Assembly (NCBI GenBank): GCA_948474755.1
Contig: CAOLHI010001297.1
Span: 248,001 to 312,000, forward strand
From: Ctenosaura bakeri
Taxonomy: Eukaryota; Chordata; Lepidosauria; Squamata; Iguanidae
Reading direction: 5' to 3'
Length of the DNA: 64,000 nucleotides
Below, one piece after another: positions 55,736 through 64,000 of the stretch; positions within the stretch are counted from its first letter, which is position 1, and each line of letters starts with the position of its first letter. The translations under genes were made by a program, and so were the position numbers. The notes below the pieces were generated by a model. That model did no database searches. It was not told the origin of the DNA and worked only from the letters and a program-made list of their open reading frames with translations.

Positions 55736-56170
55736 TGTGATGAACGCTGGGGTGGGGGAACATAGAAACAGAGCCGCCCTAGCAATCAGGAGGATTTAAA
55801 TGGATTGGTTGTTGACTATGGAACCCAGGCTAGCCGGAGGGAGGGGCTGCGGGAGAAGTTAGCCTAACAGAAAAATAACTGAAACAGGGTTTTGAAGGCA
55901 GAGTTTGGAGAGAGAGAGAGAGAGAGAGAGAGGGAAGAAAAGGAAGAGGAAAAAAGATCCATCTGAGAGTGTGAGGAGAGAGTGTGAAAGAGAGTGAAAG
56001 GGTTGGGTGTTTACTGGGTTAGAGCTACAAGTGTTTTGCTGTTTGCTAATCTTTAATTTGCCAACTACTTTTTCACATTGTCAGTTCAATAAAGATTTTA
56101 TTATAATTTTGTAAAGAGAAGTCTCCATAAGTCTCTCTTTGATCTGTATCAGTTATACACGTTACCACCA
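55736..56170 (+). mobile_element. Probable solo LTR (copy E)
   Basis: 435 bp from TGTGATGAACGCTGGGG to GTTACCACCA. Has a purine-rich (GA)n at 55908-55932 and a clear CAATAAAGATTTTATT signal near 56086 followed by a short U5-like end. The layout (U3, poly-A signal, short U5) is convincing; no duplication or internal genes. Confidence 0.6.
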
Positions 56171-56214
56171 GTGACAAATTCTTTGGGATAAACTAAAACA
56201 CATGTTGTCCTATA

Positions 56215-56390
56215 TCTACAAGGATGTGGATTTAGGGAAAGCAGTGGAGAACTATAAATGTGGAGAGGGAGCCAGGAGGTGGCAAAAATATAGAAGGGTG
56301 CTGCTTCTCTAGGTAGGGGGAATTCAAAGCAGACCTGATTGTCATAGCCCTGGCTTGGCCCAGATCTCCACATTTTGACAATGCTGTCTA
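56215..56390 (+). repeat. Unclassified dispersed repeat X3, copy c
   Basis: TTTAGGGAAAGCAGTGG, GGAGAGGGAGCCAGG, GCTGCTTCTCTAGG and GCCCTGGCTTGGCCCA, in the order of 14895-15090. Confidence 0.5.
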
Positions 56391-56471
56391 GTACCTAAAG
56401 GGAATTGCCGCCCAACAACATCTATGAGTCACCCATTCTGCATTAGAATATCTGAAAGGGTCTCTAGCTTG

Positions 56472-56810
56472 GGACTTTATCACATGAGGCAAGTAAATCA
56501 CAATTATAGTGGGATAATAGCATCTTTGGCTGGGACTTATCACATTAACTTGTTCCTCTTCTGTTGTTCTCCCAGTGGAATATCATTTGGAAAACTTTTT
56601 CTTACAAAAGAGGTCATTAATGGAACAAATTATGAACAAATGGAACAAATTTGGAACAAATTAAGACAAATGATGTTGTGTGATAAGCCCCAGCCAAGCA
56701 TGTTATTTTTTTGTGTCACAGTCCAATGCTGAAACCATTACAAAACACTGCCTCTAAACATACTATTATCCTTATGGAAGTGCAATTTACCTGCCTCGTG
56801 TGATAAAGCC
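56472..56810. mobile_element. MITE with about 50-bp terminal inverted repeats
   Basis: The left arm GGACTTTATCACATGAGGCA and the complement of the right arm (GGCTTTATCACACGAGGCAG) stay similar for about 50 bp, through AAGTAAAT/AGGTAAAT to GGATAATAG. 339 bp, no coding capacity. An inner partial repeat GGGACTTATCACATTAAC lies at about 56523. GG terminus and possible 3-bp flank (TTG/TTT) would fit PIF/Harbinger, unproven. Confidence 0.7.
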
Positions 56811-58589
56811 TTTAGGTTACTACATTCTGCCAGTAATTCTTGATGTTGTCAACACATAGCAGCCTGTAGTGGGTATGAAAAGTCTGTCTCATCAGTCTCT
56901 GCTTGTATATAGTTATCACAGATACTTTGGTGCTTTGCATCAATGGTGAACTCACTGTCTAAGTGCAGATCCTTCTATATCCACATTTGGGACTTTTTAA
57001 TTAAAATTTCATTTGTGTAAAAATATGGCAAAAATTCAATTAGGGATATGCATAGCCATAAGCCAAAATCTTACATGTCCCAGTGTAGTACAATAGTTCC
57101 ATATATGGAATTATGCTATATCTGTACCCTCAATACCACCTACATTCACTGCTTAGCTGCTACAGAATTCACATGGCCATTGCATTCCATGGAGAACAGA
57201 AGGTTGGGGGCAAGACTACTGGAAAAGTGTGTGGTTATGTTTCCACAGCCGGAGGCAAGATGATCACATTATCTGATGAGACACGACAAGGTCCTCCAGA
57301 GGTGTCAGGAGATGACATAATAAATTTGTGTCCAGCTACAGATGCTCCTCCGATTCTCCACCCCTGTACTCCAGCAGCCATGGAATAATGGGGAGGGGTG
57401 GACTGCAGTGGTTAAACAGTGAGTTAAAGGATGTCCATGATTGTGGAGGATGGAAGAGAATACCAATCTCTGCAATGATTAAAAATGAGGGAAGGCGAGA
57501 AAAGAAGAAAAGAAAGACCTACAGAGACATAAGACAGACTTACACAATTGTGCATGCCATTTTAATTTCTTGCCCACATGTACAACTCTCATTCCACAAC
57601 CTTGAACTGAATGCAGGTGTAAAGTGGACTTCTACCTGCATGAGCCACAAACAGAATGGCAGCCATAATGTCACATTATGCCTGCACATGACCATTTATG
57701 TCATTACTGGCAGAGATATCCATCATCTCCATCCAGAATGACCCACTTCCCATGCAATCAATCTCTTCACTAGTGGGGCACCGCTGTGGCCAGCAAGGGC
57801 AGAGGGTGGCTAGGGAGTTTCTGGCTATGTTTTTGCAGCTTGAAACATGATGAAGAAGGCATCTTTCAGGACCTTCTAGAGGTTCCCCAAACAGACCAAC
57901 TTGGTTTCATGGATTTCTAACCACAACAATCATTTAACAAGTTATTGCTATTATTTTACATTTGTACTCCACTCTTATTCAATGACCAAACACCAAATAT
58001 AGTCCTCATCCTTTCATTCCAACAGATAGTTATTGGCCCATCACTACATCATGAGTGTAATATAGTAGAGGTTAGTGGTGCTTGAGGAATTTCATGTTTG
58101 AAAATCTCAGTAAGAAATGACTTGGGGTTTTCTGGAATGTTATGCTGTTTGTATGCGGAAGTGAACCAACCTGTTTCATACCTCCCTGATCACACATGGT
58201 AATTCCTTGAACTATGCATTTCCCTGAATTTGACAATGCATATTCTCTTAACTTAAAGAAGGCATACCAATTTTGTGTTTTGGGAAGAAATAAACCCAAA
58301 TGCCTATTTCAGGGGAAATGTACAACAACTGTGGCCATTTCCACAGAAATGGCCTGTGTCTTTTTGGTGCAAAATCTACACAATCTAAAAGCACTATCCG
58401 TGTGTTTTAAAAATAAAATGGTGCAACATGATGGAACAGATTTGTGACTTCACACTGGCAAAGCCAACAGAAGAAATAAGACTGATCTATCCATCCCCTA
58501 AAAGTAAAATGATCAGTTTCATCTGAATGACTGTAGGAATAGAAAATCCATTAGGTTTCCCATCTCTCTGAATGGTGTGACACTATTTT
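56811..58589. other. No recognised feature
   Basis: The 137-codon plus frame at 57328-57741 has no domain or splice logic and is not supported. Confidence 0.35.
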
Positions 58590-59050
58590 CCTCTCACAAC
58601 ATATATATCAAAGCTCTTGGAACGTTCTAACCACTACAGCACATTTTTAATATAGTGGCTGAATTCAAGGATTTTAAAATTTTCCTCCATTGTAAGGCCT
58701 TGTAAAAACAACAGATAAGAACTGCTTAGTCTAGTGTAGACCCTGGCAGAGATGAATCATAATTAAAACCCACTAAAATGAAACCAGCTAGAATGGCAGA
58801 GATGCAAAAATTGGTGATGCAACTATTTCACATAAATGGTGTGCTTCATTACCTGGGGCCATAAAGAGGGCGGGATTGACAAAATAAAATATAACGGCCG
58901 CTCCAGCTGTTATCATAAACAGAAATAGTCAGCTCTTTCATTTGAAAAAGAAGTCACATTTATACTTCTTGACTTAGGATGCTGGGAGCAGTTGCTGAAT
59001 AAAAGCCATTATTGTGGTTTATGGGATGCCATTTTATTGGCACTATATAT
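58590..59050. other. Candidate conserved non-coding element
   Basis: Repeat-free by eye; retains CpGs in ATAACGGCCGCTCCAGCTG (about 58892-58910, with an E-box CAGCTG) and contains TTATCATAAACAG and GCCATTTTATTGGC words. No coding frame. Confidence 0.3.
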
Positions 59051-60254
59051 TAGATTATTAGCCTGTCCTCACTTAATGCAGAATGAGAAGATCCTTCCCA
59101 CGCCCCCTCTTCCCCAAGAAAACTGCTGAATGCTGCAGTCTGTGGGCATGATTCAGCCAAAGTTAAGTACTCTCCAGTTGTATTGTGTTCAATGAGAGAC
59201 TTGTTCACACCCTTAACTTCTGCGTTTGGAAGTCCAGCAGATTTAGAACAGGAAAAACCTACGGATTTTTCACCATAGGTGCATTCCCAATAGTTAGCAA
59301 ACACACAATAGTAATTAAAATATCATTAAAAATTCTTAGTGTTGGGGAAGAAACATGAAATGAGTGTGTGTGGGGGATACAGGATTTCAGGCTGGGTTTC
59401 TAGATATCCACCAGCAGAAGAACATCATGCAACCCCTATTCTGAACAAAACAGTATATGACAACAGTGCACAAAGTATGTGGACCAATGGTCAATGCTCA
59501 TGGCTTAAAGCCCAATATCCAATGGCAAAGTGCAATATGCAAAGGCAGCAGATAGAGACAATGTGCATTAGCACACTACTCTGTATACCTTAATGTGCTA
59601 GTTCATGTTAAACAGTCCTACATGCACAACTACTCTCATGCCACTGTTAACTGGATACAATCATTGCCCATTGCCCACAAACCATCACCCAACATGAATG
59701 GCACAAGTTATGCCTGCATACGATGTTAGAAGAAACTCAGAATAGCAAGTTTGATTTTTAAAAAAAAATCAATTATATTTTTTGCCAGCCAAAATTTCAG
59801 TCCAAAACTAGACTGTGCAGAGCCTCCTTTTCAGAAGCACTCTTTCAGAGTGGATATCAATTTTGGGTTCTGTCATTTCGTAGCAGAAATGTACCAACAT
59901 TTACAAGAATCTTCATTTGTGAGATGGAAAGAATTTGACATTTTAGAAATTGTGAATGTGCAAGAAACCAAAAGTGATAAATGCACCCACTGAGGCCAAG
60001 GGCTTTGAGTGGTTAACTCTTAATGATCTCAGTTTGAAACCCTGCATGTTCAACACTATTACTTCTCAATTATGATTGTTGCCATTTTCCCGTTCACAGT
60101 CTTTTAATTTCTGTACTTCAAACAGGTCAACATGGCCCTCTACATACTGGAAAGAGATGTATCTGTTGAATAGGACCAGTGAAATTGGGGTAGAATTTTA
60201 GTTTGTTTTTGAAGGATGATCATGATGACCATGATCATGATATTTTGCTTTTAT
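59051..60254. other. No recognised feature
   Basis: Frames at 59050-59304 (minus) and 59339-59593, 59751-59993 (plus) are unsupported. Confidence 0.35.
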
Positions 60255-61250
60255 TTGCAGTTCAGTCAGCTTTGACTTATGGCAACCCTATGAATGAGAG
60301 ACCTCTAAGATCCTCAGTCATTCACTGCTATGCAGAGGTCTTCCAAACTCAGAACTGCAGTTTCCTTGATTGACTCCACCTGTAATGCAGTTTTCCTATT
60401 TGCCTACTGCCTTGCATTTTACGAAGCATCATTGTCTTTTCCAATGAGTCATGTCATCTCGTGACATGTCCAAAGTACTACAGCTCAGATAAGTCATCTT
60501 GGCTTCTGGAGAGATTCAGGATTGATTTGGTCTACAATCCATTCATTTATCTTTTTATCAGTCCCACGGTACCTATAGAGCTCTTCTCCAGCACCACATT
60601 TCAAATTAATTGATCTTCTGTCTATAAGCTTTCACAGTCTTATGTGGAAATTGGAAATACTACGGCCTGAGTTTGATATTTAAAGATATGTCTTTATACG
60701 TGAGGATCTTATCTAGTTCTTTCATGATTGCATTACCAAGTGTTAGTCTTCTTCTGTTTTCTTGACTACAGTGTCCATTCTGGGCAATGACTAAGCCAAG
60801 GCATGGGAAATCTTTAATTATTTCATTGTCTTTGTTACCCAGTTTACAGGTATGTAAATAATCTGTGGTTATTATATTTGTGCTCTTAATATTCAATCAA
60901 CTGTAATCCTGCTTAGGCACCTTCTTCTTTGACTTTCTTCAGTAGTCATTCCATGTCTTTTCTTCCTGAAAGTAATATAGCATTATCTGCATATCTGAAA
61001 CTGGTGATGTTCCTTCCCCCAGTTTTCATGACTGCTTACTCTGAGTTTAATCCTGCTTTCTGTATGATATGTTCTGTACACAAAGTAAACCAATAGGATG
61101 GTTAAATGCATCCTTGTCTGACCTCCTTGACAAGTGAAACCCATTCAGTTTCTCCATATTCTGTCCTGACAGCACCCTCTTCTCCAGAGTATAGGTTACA
61201 CATGAAGACAATCAGAGGTTGTGGCACTCCTGTTTCCTTCAGAGTGAACA
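60255..61250 (-). mobile_element. RTE/BovB-like LINE, 3' fragment
   Basis: Minus-strand pieces LGNKDNEIIKDFPCLGLV, IMKELDKILTYKDISLNIK (60660-60896) and the reading of 60960-61200 (RT motif region). The 3' UTR part (60265-60400: GACTTATGGCAACCCTATGA) matches the copies at 7890 and 24676. Several stops. Confidence 0.82.
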
Positions 61251-62100
61251 GTGGTGTCATTTGGCCAGTTTGCACTAGTTCAGCAGAACTGGTTGTTAAA
61301 ATTGTTATAAGATTCTGAGACTGGGAAAGTGAAAAGGAATGGCAAAAAAAGAGGAAGAGAAAAAGGTCAGAGGAAATGCGAAAGTATTTTTAATTATTTC
61401 AAATGACATCACTGAGACTGAATGATATTTCTGATTATCTATACAAGACTATGCTGTAATCTCTAAAGGTTTTGCTGTGATCAAAGCAACATCAAAAGCC
61501 TTGCTGTAATCTTATAAAGCACAGCTTGATTTTCTTCTGAAAGTCTGTTACATTTATATCCTGCTTTTGCCTCCAATTTGGGACTCAAGGTGGCTTACAA
61601 TAGTTATACATAAATAAAAGAATTCACAGCATACCAGTTAAATATGTAAATAAACTATCAAATTAAAACCAGTTAAATATATCAATCATTAAAAAGAAAA
61701 CAATAGGCAATCCAACACATTCTGCAAGGCTTATTTTCCCTCAGCAATCCATGTTCAAAGGCACCTTTGAAATATTGGCAGTTTTCTTTCTACTTCAGAT
61801 AGAAAAAAAAAATGAGACTTTAGATGCTAAAGTGAGAGAAGGCAAAAACTGACAGATTCTTCCATTCATTTTCAGAACTGAATTGCATAGGATCTCAGCT
61901 CACAGTTATATCTAACATTACTTTCACTGCTGTAACTGAACTTTATTTATCTGTTCTCCCACTTGCAGCTCTCTATGCAATGGGAAAATGAACTCAACTG
62001 GGTCTCCTTGCTCTTTAGTGCTGGTTTGGGGCTACAAGGGGGCTGCAGTGGGAAGATAGATTGTAACACAGTTCTACTATATTCAGCTTTTCCACCAAAG
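61251..62100. other. No recognised feature; short LINE-tail-like ATTTATATCCTGCTTTTGCC at about 61552
   Basis: ATCCTGCTTTTGCCTCCAAT...CAAGGTGGCTTACAATAG resembles the complement of an L2-type 3' end. Otherwise nothing. Confidence 0.35.
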
Positions 62101-62440
62101 ACTCACAGAATTACAGAGATGGAAGAAAACCCAGAGACTATTTGTTTAATGTCCTGCCATGGAAGAATCCATATCTAAAGCATTCCTGGGAAATGGCCAC
62201 CCATCCTCTATTTGAACAACTCCACTGAAGGAGACACCATTACATTCTGAAGGATTCTTCTCCACTGTTAAACAGCTCTTACTTCCAGGAAGTTCCACCT
62301 TAAATTTATGTGGAATCTATTTTCCTATAATTTAATCCATTAGTCCATGTCCTAATCTCTGGAGCAGCAGAAAACCAGCTTGCTCTACCCTTTACATGAC
62401 AGTTCATGAGATGATACTTCAGATATTTCAAGATGGCAGC
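62101..62440 (-). mobile_element. CR1 LINE 3' fragment
   Basis: CTCACAGAATTACAGAGATGG (tail), CCACCCATCCTCTATTTG, AGGAAGTTCCACCTTAAATT, GTCCTAATCTCTGGAGCAGC and AGATATTTCAAGATGGC, the CR1 order in complement. Confidence 0.85.
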
Positions 62441-64000
62441 AAAAGTTCACCACTGCTAAGACCTGGGTCTTAGAATGTTAGCGCTACTGATGCTACTATT
62501 AATCTTGTGTTAGTTCAGAGTTATCATCCAGCTGTATCTGCATCAGAGCATCTATGGGGAAATTACATCTGTTTTCTAATGGATACGTGCTTTTCTTCCT
62601 GCTGCAGCTATAACCATCAAATGGCTTATTGCAAAGCATTCTTGGTGACTGCCAAGCTAAGTTTGCTGCCTTTTCTCAAACAAGATATAACACTTAACAT
62701 TTCCCCAATGGTATGTTTGCAATTAAAATTTCTACTACCACCAAAAATAAACTCAAAACAAACTATAAGCATTTAGAATTATTCCAGAACAGGTTTCTTT
62801 TAAAAAAAAGAAATTGAGTAAACACAACCACAATTTCAAAGAGGAAAAATGAGGAAATCAAAAGGTCATAATAAAAAAGTTGAAAGTGGTAATATAACAG
62901 AATGTATTGCATGTGAAGGGCAAGGGAATGGAACTGGCACTCTTATAAAGTTGCCAGTTGTAAATACTGTTCTAAGCAAATAGCTCTTTCCCACAGTGAG
63001 AACTAAATTATTCAATGTGACTCCTTTAGATATAATACTTACTGTGATCATTTTCAGGGGAATAAAATAAATCTTCATTTTCTCAAAGTGATTGAATGTT
63101 AAACAAATAGAAATATCCCCCTTTCATCTCAAAAAGGGGATCATTAACATTTAAATTAAAAAGAAATTAGACTAAAAGTTTGCAATCCAAGAATGGCAAT
63201 GATATACTGAAGGAAATGTGATCTAGCAGGTGGCAGCAAAGCTTTCTGCAGCACGGTATCTCAGGGATGTTTTACAGGAGCATCACTAGGTCATACACAC
63301 AGTATCACATATCCAAGTGTGACATTTTGAAAGCTGGCTTAAGGTAGGAAGACAGAAAGCAGACAGGGTCATGTCATCCAAAATACTGATAGATAAATTA
63401 GTAGAGACAGGAAAAGTTACAGTTTTGGAGTACAACCCACATAATTCCCAAACCAGCTTGGTCATACTTTGTTTTTTTCTGAATCAAAATAAAAAGCAGG
63501 AAGAATTCTTTCACCCTAAAAACACAGTTATTGCATTCCCCTTCCCTTAATTTCATCACCTGTAAACATACTGGAAAATTGTAAGAAATAGTGTTAATAG
63601 ATTCTAATCTCCCAGAAGTGGAATGTGATTTGTTACCACAAAAGGTAAGGGACATTCAGGTCCACCAGCAGTGACAGCGTCTCCCTAGAAATTGGGAGAA
63701 TTACAGCTCAAAAGTGGCCTCTGTGTGGAGGGGGCTAGTGACAGGATCTTTTCACTTGTGTATACCAGTACTAACTGTAGGACTCCAGTTAAAGGCTTAA
63801 ACACAGTGTTTTTATTGGAAATTAACAAACACACATGCACACAAGAAATAAAGCAGTCTCACAAACCATCCAAGGGTAGTGAAGGGAAAAGTGAGAAAGG
63901 TTGGAAATGAGGAGATTTAGGGTATAGACAGCAATAGTTACTGGTCCGGAAGAAAGTCAAAATGGAGTGGCTCAAATCACAGTCCAAGGGTAGCACAGAG
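62441..64000. other. No gene recognised to the right edge
   Basis: 63620-64000 contains a reverse-type AATAAA signal and LTR-like composition (AGTGACAGCGTCTCCC, AACACAGTGTTTTTATTGG), but no termini can be set. Nothing else. Confidence 0.3.

Noticed and set aside
57328..57741. 137-codon plus-strand frame
   Set aside because: No recognisable domain; composition shifts along its length as expected for random sequence.

Overview
The window is eukaryotic nuclear DNA from an amniote, most likely a squamate reptile (lizard or snake). It is AT-rich and has no operons, no compact genes and no CRISPR. Its repeats combine two different L1 lineages that still have open reading frames, RTE/BovB-like LINEs, CR1 with its octamer tail, L2-like LINEs, hAT and PIF/Harbinger-like DNA elements and probable solo LTRs. 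That mixture is typical of squamates: birds lack young L1 and RTE, and mammals have a single L1 lineage and no comparable CR1. The species assignment is inference.

Layout. Positions 1-4560 are an L1 cluster. A minus-strand L1 ORF2 fragment runs off the left edge, abuts an oppositely oriented L1 5' UTR-like segment, and is followed by a separate 3.1 kb 5'-truncated L1. That insertion is bounded by a perfect 17-bp target-site duplication and keeps an uninterrupted RT-to-zinc-knuckle reading frame. Positions 5-24 kb hold a Tigger-like element, an old RTE copy, CR1 fragments, probable LTRs and a 290-bp hAT element with a perfect 8-bp duplication. Positions 24-36 kb carry more RTE, several palindromic MITE families (one GC-rich, PIF/Harbinger-like, with 3-bp YTA duplications) and a second hAT element with a perfect 8-bp duplication. 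Positions 36-48 kb hold L2 LINE remnants, unclassified repeats and a MITE inserted exactly in the octamer tail of a CR1. Positions 48-64 kb are mostly unassigned sequence with LTR-like, MITE, RTE and CR1 pieces.

No host gene could be recognised. One 76-codon open segment (7287-7517, minus) in a good start context is worth checking as an exon. Several non-repeat stretches look like conserved non-coding elements, but this cannot be decided without alignment. Nearly all other short open frames are chance frames or lie inside repeats. I found no new gene system. The most unusual content is the set of transposon structures: a twin-priming-type L1 junction, a four-copy MITE family carrying consensus 5' splice sites, and at least three dispersed repeat families I cannot name.
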